Source: CAYQUO01 sp964420835 (GTDB lineage Bacteria; Chloroflexota; Anaerolineae; Anaerolineales; Anaerolineaceae). From it: a DNA stretch of 64,000 bases. Below, in pieces: positions 16,799 to 25,374 of the stretch (within the stretch, counting starts at the first letter, position 1; every line of letters begins with the position of its first letter). The position numbers were made by a program, and so were the translations under genes. Below the pieces are notes generated by a model. That model was not told the origin of the DNA and ran no database searches. It was given only the letters and a program-made list of their open reading frames with translations. The stretch is taken from NCBI GenBank assembly GCA_964420835.1, contig CAYQUO010000006.1:62001-126000 (forward strand), written 5' to 3'.

Positions 16799-17667
16799 TA
16801 TTCCATCCGCTGGGCTGCCCGCTCTGCAGCACGCAACAAACACCTTTCCACCAGGACTGCCGCCGTCCTCTTGCGATAATCGGCAGTGGCCCGCAGATCA
16901 CTGATCGGAGAGATGTCCTCCAGGCAGAATTGCGCCACTTCCTTCATCACCTCATTTGAAAGGGGTTTCCCAAGCAATTGTTTCTCTACAGACGAACTAC
17001 GGACCGGCGTTGGGGCAACCGAGCCAAGTGCAACCCTTGCCTGCCGGATGATCTTTTTTTCATCCATCTGGATAAATACAGCTGCGCTGGATACCGAAAT
17101 TGCCATTCCTTTGCGTTTACCCAGTTTTAAAAATGAGGATCCCCACTTCCCGGTTGGCTTCTTAAAAACCACTTTACAGAGCACCTCGCCCACTTCCAGG
17201 CATGTAGTTCCGGGTCCTGTGAAGAATTGGGCAAGAGCAACATTTCTTTCTCTGCCTGCCTTCCATAATTTAATATCCGCATCCATCACCAAGAGGGGTG
17301 GGGCTGTGTCGGCAGCCGGTGACGCATTTGCCAGGTTACCTCCCAATGTCCCGCGCGCTCTTGTCTGTGGGCAACCAATGGTCCGGACGGCCTCAAGCAA
17401 GGAGGGTGCTGTTTCTTGCAACAAGCCTGAATCAAACATATCCATGTGGGTGGTCAGAGCCCCGATCTCAATCTGGCCATTCACCTCTCGAATTCCTGTC
17501 AGGGCTTGCACACGGCTGACATCAACCAAGGCAATGTCCTTTAACATACCCTTGCGCATTCGGGGGATCAGATCTGTGCCACCGGCAAGCATCCTGCCAC
17601 CTGTATCTGCCATCAGTGTACCCACCTCATCCAACGTTGTGGCGCGATAATATTCGACATCTTGCAT
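16798..17667 (-). CDS. Xanthine dehydrogenase FAD-binding subunit
   Basis: Medium subunit of the molybdenum hydroxylase, 289 residues. AGGTDLIPRMRKG at about 27-39 and TLGGNLANASPAADTAPPL near 107-125 are the two FAD pyrophosphate contacts of the CO dehydrogenase flavoprotein family. It starts with a good AGGAGG site and is the first gene of the XDH trio, about 300 bases after the ABC permease gene. Confidence 0.93.
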   Translation of the reverse strand: MQDVEYYRATTLDEVGTLMADTGGRMLAGGTDLIPRMRKGMLKDIALVDVSRVQALTGIREVNGQIEIGALTTHMDMFDSGLLQETAPSLLEAVRTIGCPQTRARGTLGGNLANASPAADTAPPLLVMDADIKLWKAGRERNVALAQFFTGPGTTCLEVGEVLCKVVFKKPTGKWGSSFLKLGKRKGMAISVSSAAVFIQMDEKKIIRQARVALGSVAPTPVRSSSVEKQLLGKPLSNEVMKEVAQFCLEDISPISDLRATADYRKRTAAVLVERCLLRAAERAAQRME

Positions 17668-17967
17668 TTTACTTTCCTCCTGAAGGATTCAATATTACTC
17701 TGTTAATGATGAAATCAGGCGGAAGTTAAGATCATCCACCAGGCTTTAATCCACAAATCCCGGTATTGGCATGATAGGACTCATGGGCCAGTCTTCAAAT
17801 TTTCAGCCTCCAGGCTCAACACTCGGCCATATTGTATTCCTAAGCTAAATAGTACTGCCTGGCTGGTACGTATACCCCCAAACTGGATTTTGGAGAGCTG
17901 AATGTTTCTAGGATTCATCTCCCGGGATGACTGTGGGATCTTTTTTCCTTCCTGGAAGTTCATCAGC
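17668..17967 (-). other. 300-base gap between ABC permease and XDH genes
   Basis: No gene is visible. Minus-strand leader for the XDH operon: a good AGGAGGAAAG lies before the FAD subunit start. I looked for a purine or molybdenum-cofactor riboswitch core and did not find one. No convincing promoter hexamers or terminator are seen. Confidence 0.4.
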
Positions 17968-18936
17968 CTACAACCCACGTTCACCACGAATGTACGGCAG
18001 GCCGAGCGCTGCCGGCGTCCCAATCCGCTTTCGAATCGCATCCCGAGATCCCAGCACCAGTACGATCACGGTGAAAGCGTACGGCAGCATCTGCAAAAAG
18101 AACCCGTAGTACGGATTGTAATAGAACGGATTCTTAAAAGAGAACAACACCATTGGGCCCTGGATATCCAGAACCAGTCGGCGAAGCGCCCCAAAGATGT
18201 AGGAGCCGAACATGGCCCGCAATGGATCCCATTGGGCAAAAATTACCAACCCGATTGCGATCCATCCCTCACCGGAGGTTGTTTTATCGCTAAACCAGCC
18301 CGGGGATATCGAGAGGCTGATTGCTGCTCCGGCCAGCCCGGCCAGCATCCCCCCAATGAAGACATAAATGTAGCGGGTGCGAAAAACATTGATCCCTTGT
18401 GAATCGGCTGCGGCCGGATATTCCCCCACCGCCCGCAGGTGCATCCCCTGCCGGGTGCGGTTGATGAAATACCAAACCAGGGGCACGGTTATGTAACCCA
18501 GGTAGACTAAAACCCCCTGGTTGGTGAACAAAATTCTCCCCAGGATCGGTATTTGGGATAGAAAGGGAATGGTAACCGCAGGCAGTGTGGGTACACCTTT
18601 AAGACTACTTAATCCCTCTCCCACCACCAGGCTGATCCCAGATGCCAGGAAGTTCAAGGATAATCCACTGACAACCTGATCAGCCTGCAATGTGATGGCA
18701 ATGAATGCATGGATTTGGCTGATCAGCCCTGCTGCGATCATTGCAATCAGAATGCCCAGCCATGGCGAACCCCAATAAGCAGAGATGCTGTAGGCAGTCA
18801 TCGCTCCGAGCAGCATCATCCCTTCAACACCCAAGTTCAACACCCCGGAGCGTTCCGCCAGCAGTTCACCCAAGGTTGCAAACAACAAGGCGGTTCCGGT
18901 GGCCACTCCTGCCTGGAGTATGATCTGTAGATCCAT
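17968..18936 (-). CDS. BMP-type ABC importer permease 2
   Basis: 322-residue inner-membrane permease of the RbsC/YufQ family with about 8-9 helices: GELLAERSGVLNLGVEGMML is the family's conserved cytoplasmic segment, and RAVGEYPAAADSQGI the coupling region. Start at the ATG at 18936 after GGAGG, rather than the 20-codon longer frame. It lies 1 base after permease 1 and closes the importer operon. Such importers take up nucleosides or purine bases with a BMP-family binding protein. Confidence 0.92.
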   Translation of the reverse strand: MDLQIILQAGVATGTALLFATLGELLAERSGVLNLGVEGMMLLGAMTAYSISAYWGSPWLGILIAMIAAGLISQIHAFIAITLQADQVVSGLSLNFLASGISLVVGEGLSSLKGVPTLPAVTIPFLSQIPILGRILFTNQGVLVYLGYITVPLVWYFINRTRQGMHLRAVGEYPAAADSQGINVFRTRYIYVFIGGMLAGLAGAAISLSISPGWFSDKTTSGEGWIAIGLVIFAQWDPLRAMFGSYIFGALRRLVLDIQGPMVLFSFKNPFYYNPYYGFFLQMLPYAFTVIVLVLGSRDAIRKRIGTPAALGLPYIRGERGL

Positions 18937-18937
18937 T

Positions 18938-20071
18938 CTATTCCTCCGTGCTCCGTGTGACGGAAAGGCGGTATCGCAGGAAAAAATCACTGGCAATCAG
19001 GCAGACAAAGATTACACCCTGGATCATGGTCGGAACACCTTTTGGCTGCAGCTCCCGTCCGGCCAGAATCAGGGCTCCGAACAGGATCGAGACCAGAAGT
19101 ACCGCCAACGGGTTCAGTTTTGCCAGCCAGGCAATGATGATCCCGGTAAAACCATATCCTGGTGAAATGCCTCCCTGAAGCCGATGTACGACTCCCGTAA
19201 TTTCCGACATACCTGCCAGGCCGGCCAGGGCGCCGGAGAGCGACATTACCAGGATGATGTTCTTGGAAATGGAAATGCCCGAATATTTGGCTGCTTTTGG
19301 GTTGTCGCCGATCAATCGAATTTCGTAGCCCCATTTGCTCCTGTAAAGAACAAACCAGATGGTTAATGCCGCCAGCAGGGCGAAAATCAAGCCCATGTGG
19401 GTGGTCAAGCCGCGGAAGATCGGTACTTGTTTTGCATAGTCCGAAAGACGCGGCAACCAGGCGTTTTTTGTAAAGGTCTTGGATAGTTGAAAGCCGGCTT
19501 CCGACCATACAGCATAAATAAAATAATTATTCCAGGAGATGGCAATATAGTTCATCATTAATGTAGAGATGATCTCGTTTACATTAAACCGGGCTTTTAA
19601 CAGCCCGGGAATGAACCCCCAAATGGCTCCCCCGATCATTCCAGCGATCACCATAACGCTGATGAAAAGCCAACGCGGAGTATCCTCCGGCAGAACCGGC
19701 AGGAGAACAATGACACTGGCTGAAAATGCTCCAATAAAAAATTGTCCTTCCGCCCCAATATTCCATAAGCGCATGCGGAACGCCAACGAACAGGCCAGTC
19801 CCACAAGCATGAGGGGTATGGCTTTCACCATCGTATCAGAGAACACCCCTAGGCTTCCAAAGGAGGATTTTGCAATGTGAAGATAAGCCTTCACCGGCTG
19901 TCCGCCTCCCAACGCAATTAATCCCATCCCAATAAGCAGGGCGATGATCACCGAGAGCAGGGTCAGCAGCAACGATAAACTTTTTGGGGGGTCAGTCAAT
20001 CGTTGCTCGAACCGCACCCGAAAAGGGAAAGGTCTTCTGTCAGGTCTCTTCAGAGGTTGTGAATCAGTCAT
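18938..20071 (-). CDS. BMP-type ABC importer permease 1
   Basis: 377-residue permease of the same family as its neighbour. It has a basic N-terminal cytoplasmic tail, about 9-10 helices, MRLWNIGAEGQFFIGAF as the hallmark segment and RLIGDNPKAAKYSGI as the coupling region. It starts 3 bases after the ATPase stop. The two permeases should form a heterodimer channel. Confidence 0.92.
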   Translation of the reverse strand: MTDSQPLKRPDRRPFPFRVRFEQRLTDPPKSLSLLLTLLSVIIALLIGMGLIALGGGQPVKAYLHIAKSSFGSLGVFSDTMVKAIPLMLVGLACSLAFRMRLWNIGAEGQFFIGAFSASVIVLLPVLPEDTPRWLFISVMVIAGMIGGAIWGFIPGLLKARFNVNEIISTLMMNYIAISWNNYFIYAVWSEAGFQLSKTFTKNAWLPRLSDYAKQVPIFRGLTTHMGLIFALLAALTIWFVLYRSKWGYEIRLIGDNPKAAKYSGISISKNIILVMSLSGALAGLAGMSEITGVVHRLQGGISPGYGFTGIIIAWLAKLNPLAVLLVSILFGALILAGRELQPKGVPTMIQGVIFVCLIASDFFLRYRLSVTRSTEE

Positions 20072-20074
20072 GGA

Positions 20075-21628
20075 TCACCGGGCTCCTTCCATTTCTTGTA
20101 TCTGTTCCTCGGTACACCCTGTCATCATTAATCCAATCCTCTTTAAGTCGCCGTCCAGCACTTCTCCCATGATCTGCCCCTCATAAATCACGTAAATCCT
20201 GTCACTGAGGGAGAGAAGTTCTTCAAGTTCCTCCGAAATCAGAAGAACAGCCGAGCCCGTCTTTTGCTGGGACAACAACAGCCGCTGTACCCCTTCAATG
20301 GCCCCTACATCCAACCCACGTGTCGGTTGTACCGCCACCATCAGTTTGGGCTTGCTGGAAATTTCCCTCGCCAGGATGACACGTTGAAGGTTCCCCCCCG
20401 AAAGCAAACGCACCGGTGTTTGAACCTTTGGAACGGCGATCTCATAAGCTTCCTTCAATTCATTCGCATATCGGTCAGCGGCAATGGTATTCAACAGCCA
20501 CCCCCGGCCAATCGGAGGTTCATGGTATTTCTTCATGATCACGTTATCGGTAACGCTCAAGTCAGGGGCTGTACCGGTGTGTGTACGGTCTTCGGGAACA
20601 TGAGAAACTCCCTGCCGGATGCTTTTAATGATAGATTGATTCGTAATATCCCGGCCGTGTATCTTGATTGATCCGGCTTTGCAGGTGCGCATGCCCGTGA
20701 TCACATCAGCAAGCTCACTTTGTCCATTCCCGGCCACACCCGCCAGACCAACAATCTCACCGGCACGGACGTAAAGGTTCACACCTTTTACTGCTTCAAG
20801 GCCTTTATCGTTATTCGCATAAACACCCTGAACCTCCAGTACCACTTCGCCCGGGGTTATTTTTTCTTTTTGGATGCGGAAGAGAATTTCCCGTCCCACC
20901 ATCCGTTGAGCCAGGTCCTCCTTGCTGGTTTCTTTCGTTGGGATCCCTGCTGCTGTTACCCTGCCTTGCCGCAGCACCGTTATCCGGTCGGAAATTGCCA
21001 GGACTTCATTCAGCTTGTGGCTGATAAAGATGATGGATTTTCCCTCGGCCGTCATCGTTCTCAATGTTTTGAACAGGTCCTCAATTTCAGAAGGTGCCAA
21101 TACAGCAGTCGGTTCATCCATGATTAAAATGGTCGCTCCCCGGTATAACATTTTTAGAAGTTCAACCCGCTGCTGTTCCCCTACGCTCAACTGCCATATC
21201 TTCGCCTTCGGATCGACATCCAATTTCATCCTTTTACTCAGTTCAACGACCTTCTGATCGTACTTTTCCAAGCGCATCCGGAAACGGGGTTCATCCAGTC
21301 CCAGCAGAATATTCTCTGTTACGGTTTGTGATGGCACAAGCATGAAATGCTGATGCACCATGCCAATTCCAGCCTTGATGGCATCTTGTGGCGAACTGAA
21401 ATTAACCAGTTTTTCATTAATCCGAATGGTACCGCCATCCGGTTTATACAGTCCTGCCAGAATGTTCATTAATGTACTTTTTCCGGCTCCGTTCTCCCCC
21501 AGCAGCGCATGAACTTCACCCAGCCTTAGATCAAAGTCTATATGGTCATTCGCCAGAACACCTGGGAAACGCTTTACCACCCCCCTCATCTCAACGATAT
21601 TCTGATATTGATTAAGTTGACGCGCCAT
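20075..21628 (-). CDS. BMP-type ABC importer ATPase (two NBDs)
   Basis: 517 residues with two fused nucleotide-binding domains, as in RbsA/YufO. NBD1: Walker A GENGAGKST, signature LSVGEQQRVE, Walker B ILIMDEPTAVL. NBD2: a degenerate A-loop GVAGNGQSELADVI, signature LSGGNLQRVILARE, then QPTRGLDVGA where Walker B's DEPT is replaced by VQPT. This asymmetry is normal in the sugar/nucleoside class. I place the start at the ATG at 21628; the open frame runs 37 codons further into the hairpin region. Confidence 0.93.
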   Translation of the reverse strand: MARQLNQYQNIVEMRGVVKRFPGVLANDHIDFDLRLGEVHALLGENGAGKSTLMNILAGLYKPDGGTIRINEKLVNFSSPQDAIKAGIGMVHQHFMLVPSQTVTENILLGLDEPRFRMRLEKYDQKVVELSKRMKLDVDPKAKIWQLSVGEQQRVELLKMLYRGATILIMDEPTAVLAPSEIEDLFKTLRTMTAEGKSIIFISHKLNEVLAISDRITVLRQGRVTAAGIPTKETSKEDLAQRMVGREILFRIQKEKITPGEVVLEVQGVYANNDKGLEAVKGVNLYVRAGEIVGLAGVAGNGQSELADVITGMRTCKAGSIKIHGRDITNQSIIKSIRQGVSHVPEDRTHTGTAPDLSVTDNVIMKKYHEPPIGRGWLLNTIAADRYANELKEAYEIAVPKVQTPVRLLSGGNLQRVILAREISSKPKLMVAVQPTRGLDVGAIEGVQRLLLSQQKTGSAVLLISEELEELLSLSDRIYVIYEGQIMGEVLDGDLKRIGLMMTGCTEEQIQEMEGAR

Positions 21629-21710
21629 AGGCCAATTACCTTCCACGTGATAGAAATGACATCGGCTGGTATCAATCTGATGATGTGCAAGAATACTTCT
21701 AGCGGATGAT

Positions 21711-21754
21711 TGATAAAATGAAATGAGGACCAGGCTCATGTTGAGCCTGGTCCT
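21711..21754 (-). terminator. Strong hairpin between binding-protein and ATPase genes
   Basis: Perfect 13-bp inverted repeat AGGACCAGGCTCA/TGAGCCTGGTCCT with a 3-base loop at 21726-21754, followed on the minus strand by CATTTCATTTTATC. It stands 13 bases after the bmp stop and 98 bases before the ATPase start. Such elements often cause partial termination or protect the upstream mRNA, giving excess binding protein. Confidence 0.75.
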
Positions 21755-21767
21755 TGTATCTTATTGG

Positions 21768-23048
21768 TTACTCTGGAAGTTGGGCAGTGACGTTTTCATT
21801 CCACCATTTCATACAGTATTTGCATTCCAACCCTGGAGCTCCCGGCGGGAACTGATCCAGGTCGGACTGCACCATCTTCTCCCCTGCCGGAACAACAATG
21901 TTGCCGTTATTATCCTTGATGGGTCCAGCAAAGACGTCAAAACGATTGAACTTCCCGGCCAGCATCTTGGCCAGTGTGTCTTTCACCAGCATTATATCAG
22001 CCTCCGGAAGGTCCTTTACACCCGGCTGGGGTGTCTCCCCTTCCATAAAGCCATAAAGGCCCAAACCACCGGAATCTGCATCAAAGTAATCCCAGCCGAC
22101 CTCATAGGTTCCATCGCGAACACCCTCGATGATCCGGACGAACACCGGCCCCCAGTTCCAATAGGGGACGGTCAGGCAGGCGTTCAATGTGCAGGAACCC
22201 GACCAGTCATAGGTGATGCCCCAAACACCTTGGCGGGCCTCGGCAGCCAGGGCAGAGGCGGGGGTGTCTGCACCGGTGAAGACCACCTGTGCGCCGGCGT
22301 CAAACAGGGAATCCGCCCCCTGCCGCTCAAGGATCGGGTCGTGCCAGGTGTTAACCCAACGAACATCCATGGTGCATTCCGGGCACGTCTTGCTCATGCC
22401 CAGCGCAAAAGCATTGCCCAGACGGGTTTCTTCCGGGATTGGAAAAGTGGCAACATAACCGGTTTTCGGATTGCCATCCAGTTTCGCCCGCGAGCCGGCG
22501 AGCATCCCCGCCAGGTATTTCATGTCCTCCATTGCTCCGAACATGTTCCCAAAATTGGTCTGATTGGATTTGTAGCCGCTGATATGGATGAACGTGATAT
22601 CCGGAAACTCGTTGGCGACAGCTTCCATTCCATCCATGTGGCCAAATGAGCCACCGAAGATCAGATCAAATCCCTTGCGGGCCAAGGCTCGGAAGACCTG
22701 TTCGGAATCCGCACCCTCAGCAACGTTTTCCATGTACGCAAAATGGACGTCGGGCATTTTTTCCATGACATATGTCAGTCCATCATATTGCGCCTGAGAC
22801 CAGCCTCCATCATCATGGACGCTCAGCATGCCAATGGCGACGTTGTATTTCCCTTCGACAATATCAGGAATCTGCAGTTCACCCGCAGCCGGTGCCTCAG
22901 CGGCAGGTGCTTCAGCAGCAGGTGCTTCGGCTGCTGGTGCTTCTGCAGCCTCTTTTGGTGCCGCGGTTGCCGCAGGCGCGCATGCAGCAAGTGCCATCAC
23001 GAAAACCAGTGACAGGGCAATCATTTTCCAAACATATTTTGTGGTCAT
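21768..23048 (-). CDS. BMP-family substrate-binding lipoprotein of ABC importer
   Basis: 426-residue exported solute-binding protein. The signal peptide ends in the lipobox LAAC with Cys23 as the lipid anchor. Residues 33-55 are an Ala/Glu/Pro linker of four AEAPA-type repeats, then the BMP domain begins (YNVAIGMLSVHDDGGWSQA). BMP members bind purine nucleosides or related ligands; DIIFGGSFGHM-like and GADTPAS segments line the cleft in this family. The start overlaps a small upstream frame (ATGA) and has GAGGAG 8 bases ahead. Confidence 0.92.
   Translation of the reverse strand: MTTKYVWKMIALSLVFVMALAACAPAATAAPKEAAEAPAAEAPAAEAPAAEAPAAGELQIPDIVEGKYNVAIGMLSVHDDGGWSQAQYDGLTYVMEKMPDVHFAYMENVAEGADSEQVFRALARKGFDLIFGGSFGHMDGMEAVANEFPDITFIHISGYKSNQTNFGNMFGAMEDMKYLAGMLAGSRAKLDGNPKTGYVATFPIPEETRLGNAFALGMSKTCPECTMDVRWVNTWHDPILERQGADSLFDAGAQVVFTGADTPASALAAEARQGVWGITYDWSGSCTLNACLTVPYWNWGPVFVRIIEGVRDGTYEVGWDYFDADSGGLGLYGFMEGETPQPGVKDLPEADIMLVKDTLAKMLAGKFNRFDVFAGPIKDNNGNIVVPAGEKMVQSDLDQFPPGAPGLECKYCMKWWNENVTAQLPE
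22891..22950. repeat. Four tandem 15-base repeats in the bmp gene
   Basis: Four in-frame copies of a 15-base unit (GGTGCTTCAGCAGCA-like on the plus strand) encode the AEAPA linker between lipid anchor and binding domain. Wobble bases differ between copies, so the array is not freshly expanded. Confidence 0.85.
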
Positions 23049-23110
23049 ATACCTTTCTCCTCTAGGGTTTTGAAATGGTCAATCAGATGCTTGTCGTTCT
23101 CAAAATTCAT
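23045..23110 (-). CDS. Possible 21-codon leader ORF coupled to the bmp gene
   Basis: Reads MNFENDKHLIDHFKTLEEKG then Ile and a TGA that overlaps the bmp start as ATGA. The bmp Shine-Dalgarno lies in its last codons. A near-perfect AAAGGAGGTG (cctcc at 23132-23136) is too far from this ATG (about 20 bases) but is 6 bases before an in-frame CTG at 23125, which would give a 26-residue peptide. No homology is claimed; the support is the overlap and the strong otherwise unused ribosome site. Confidence 0.4.
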   Translation of the reverse strand: MNFENDKHLIDHFKTLEEKGI

Positions 23111-23286
23111 CAATGATCGATACAGAATTCACCTCCTTTCAATGCTTAATAAATGACAGGATAGAACAGAAAATGGCCCAAATTCAAAAATTTGGCGACC
23201 CAATGATTATGGGATTAATATTATGGAGTTTTTCTATTTTACAACAAAAGCAATCAAAACGGGAATTATTCGAGAATTTTTAAGAT
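23111..23286 (-). promoter_or_regulatory. Upstream region of the ABC importer operon
   Basis: AT-rich stretch between the terminator after arcC and the leader ORF. It holds an inverted repeat CCAAATT/AATTTGG with a 4-base centre at 23178-23195 and a weaker CCCAATGATTATGGG next to it, either of which could be an operator. I see no clear -35/-10 pair, though AT-rich TAAAAT-like hexamers are present. Confidence 0.35.
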
Positions 23287-23322
23287 ATAAAAAAGAAAAG
23301 CAGGCTTTTCAGCCTGCTTTTT
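23287..23322 (-). terminator. Rho-independent terminator after carbamate kinase gene
   Basis: Minus strand: AAAAGCAGGCT, loop GAAA, AGCCTGCTTTT, then TTCTTTTTTAT. The stem begins about 10 bases after the arcC stop. It separates the ygeW-arcC unit from the importer operon. Confidence 0.92.
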
Positions 23323-23331
23323 GAATTTGCA

Positions 23332-24288
23332 TTAGTCCCGGACGATCCAGGTGCCGGTCTCGCCCTTCAAGGCTCGTCCGATGTTCTCCGGGTTGGTCAC
23401 CAAGGCCTCCTTGCCCCCGGCTTCCAAAAACCAGATAATGGCCTGAATCTTGGGAGCCATGGATCCCTTGGCAAAGTGAATCCCTTCGGCCAGGTATTTC
23501 TTGGCTTCTGAGAGGGTCATTCTATCCAGCAGTTTCTGGTCCGGCTTGCCAAAATTGAGGGCAATCTTCTCAACCGCTGTGGAAATCACAAACAGGTCAG
23601 CCTTGATCTCACGAGCCAGCAGGCTGCTGGCATAATCCTTGTCAATTACGGCTGCAGTGCCTTCCAATTCGCCCTTTTCGTTGCGGATCACTGGAATGCC
23701 GCCGCCACCAACGGTGATAACTGTCTCTCCACTCTGGATTAGGGATTTGACCGCGTCCAATTCGATGACTTCCATCGGGATTGGAGAGGCAACCACACGT
23801 CGCCAACCGCGTCCAGAATCTTCCACAATACTCCAACCCAGTTCTTTCTCACGTTTTTTCGCCTCTGCCTCTTCCATAAAGCCACCGATCGGCTTGGTTG
23901 GGTTTTGAAATGCCTTGTCGTTGCGGTCAACAAGCACCTGTGTGACTATGGTGGTGGCATTTTTCTTAATACCCCGCCGTTTGTACTCATTTTGCAAATT
24001 CTGCTGTAAGGCGTATCCAATGGCGCCCTGGCTGTCAGCACCGCATACATCCAGCGGTAATTCGTGCATGCCTTCTACTTTGGCCGCTATTTCTGACCTC
24101 CGAAGAATAAAACCAACCTGTGGGCCATTGCCATGGCCGATCGCCACGTCCCAACCTGCTTCAATCATATCAGCGATATGGTAGCAGGTTTCCTTGGCTG
24201 CCTTGTATTGGTCTTCGACAGACTGATGTTTATTGTCCTTGATAAGGGAATTGCCGCCAATTGCTACTACAGCTACTTTCTTGGCCAT
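23332..24288 (-). CDS. arcC: Carbamate kinase
   Basis: Makes ATP from carbamoyl phosphate and ADP, releasing ammonia and CO2. 318 residues, normal length. VAIGGNSLI at the N-terminus, HGNGPQVG near 53-60, GGGGIPVI near 215 and DKDYASSLLA near 240 are family hallmarks. It starts with AAGGAG and follows the YgeW-type carbamoyltransferase gene by 41 bases. In known anaerobic purine degradation this pair recovers ATP from a carbamoylated product. A terminator follows directly. Confidence 0.96.
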   Translation of the reverse strand: MAKKVAVVAIGGNSLIKDNKHQSVEDQYKAAKETCYHIADMIEAGWDVAIGHGNGPQVGFILRRSEIAAKVEGMHELPLDVCGADSQGAIGYALQQNLQNEYKRRGIKKNATTIVTQVLVDRNDKAFQNPTKPIGGFMEEAEAKKREKELGWSIVEDSGRGWRRVVASPIPMEVIELDAVKSLIQSGETVITVGGGGIPVIRNEKGELEGTAAVIDKDYASSLLAREIKADLFVISTAVEKIALNFGKPDQKLLDRMTLSEAKKYLAEGIHFAKGSMAPKIQAIIWFLEAGGKEALVTNPENIGRALKGETGTWIVRD

Positions 24289-24329
24289 ATTCTTGCTTTC
24301 TCCTTGTTGATAAATTAATGAACTCTATT

Positions 24330-25310
24330 TTACCCCATTGTCAATGCCATTACAGCTTCCTGAACATGCATTCGGTTCTCCGCTTCATCATAAACCACCG
24401 AGTTTGGTCCGTCTATGACGTTATCCGTAACCTCGATGTTCCTGTCCGCTGGTAACGGGTGCATATATATTGCGTCTTTCTTCGCCAGTGACATCTTCTT
24501 TTCGTCAGTGATCCAGCTTTCGTATTTCTTAATGATCTTGGCACCTTCCACCGGGTCGGGAGTATGCACCATGGCCCCCCACGACTTTGCATAAATAATA
24601 TCCGCACCTTGAAAAGCGTCTTCCATGCTGCTGGTTACGTCAAATTTGGTTCCATACATTGTCGCTTGTTCTTCTGCAGCCTTCATGATCTCCGGCATCA
24701 GTTTGAATTCCGGTGGGTGCGCCAGGACAACATCCATGCCAAATCGGGGCATCTGCAGTATCAGACTTTGTGGAACAGACAAAGGCTTCTGATAGGATGC
24801 TGCGTAGGCCCAAGAGACAACCATTTTTCGCCCTCGCAGTTCATGGCCCTTTTTTTCCATGATCGTCATCAGGTCCGCAAGGCATTGGAAGGGGTGGTAG
24901 ATATCACACTGCATGTTGAGCACAGGGACCCTGGAATGACGTGCCACCGCGTTCAGGTATGGGTTTCCGGCACCCCAGTCCACGTGGCGTATGGCGATCC
25001 CATCAAAATATCTGCCAAAGATCTCACCAATCTCCTTGGGTGTGTCACCATGGGAGATTTGCGTGGTCTTATTGTCGATAAACGCAGCATGCCCCCCCAG
25101 GTGGGCCATCCCTGCCTCAAATGAGCCTCTTGTGCGGGTGCTGCTGAAGAAGAACAGCATCGCAAGTGCTTTGTCCCGCAGATAGGGTGTGGGTTCATTC
25201 AAAGCGCGTTTGCGCTTCAGGTCGAATGCCACATCCAATACGGTCTCAACTTCTTCCCTGGTGAAATCCAGATCACCTATCAAATCTCGTCCATGTAAAA
25301 ACGTTTTCAT
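24330..25310 (-). CDS. ygeW: YgeW-type knotted carbamoyltransferase
   Basis: 326-residue member of the aspartate/ornithine carbamoyltransferase superfamily. Carbamoyl phosphate site: SSTRTR at 56-61 and HPFQCLADL near 140. The second half has YgeW-specific segments SWAYAASYQKPLSVPQ, RFGMDVVLAHP and KSWGAMV, and HPLPADR near 288. It is about 70 residues shorter than E. coli YgeW. The natural substrate of this group is unsettled; with carbamate kinase next door it most likely works in the breakdown direction, giving carbamoyl phosphate. GAGAGG precedes the start. Confidence 0.88.
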   Translation of the reverse strand: MKTFLHGRDLIGDLDFTREEVETVLDVAFDLKRKRALNEPTPYLRDKALAMLFFFSSTRTRGSFEAGMAHLGGHAAFIDNKTTQISHGDTPKEIGEIFGRYFDGIAIRHVDWGAGNPYLNAVARHSRVPVLNMQCDIYHPFQCLADLMTIMEKKGHELRGRKMVVSWAYAASYQKPLSVPQSLILQMPRFGMDVVLAHPPEFKLMPEIMKAAEEQATMYGTKFDVTSSMEDAFQGADIIYAKSWGAMVHTPDPVEGAKIIKKYESWITDEKKMSLAKKDAIYMHPLPADRNIEVTDNVIDGPNSVVYDEAENRMHVQEAVMALTMG

Positions 25311-25374
25311 TTTATCCTCTCCCTTTTCGTCAAAGCAGGTTTTCCTGAATAATCAATTCAATGCCTTTCCTTGC

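Noticed and set aside
17668..17967. Purine or molybdenum-cofactor riboswitch before XDH
   Set aside because: The conserved core sequences and pairing of those riboswitches could not be found on the minus strand.
21723..22649. 308-codon plus-strand open frame
   Set aside because: Antisense to the bmp gene and starts inside a hairpin; no recognisable protein.
22891..22950. Tandem repeats as a CRISPR or mobile repeat
   Set aside because: The 15-base units are in frame, without spacers, and encode a lipoprotein linker.
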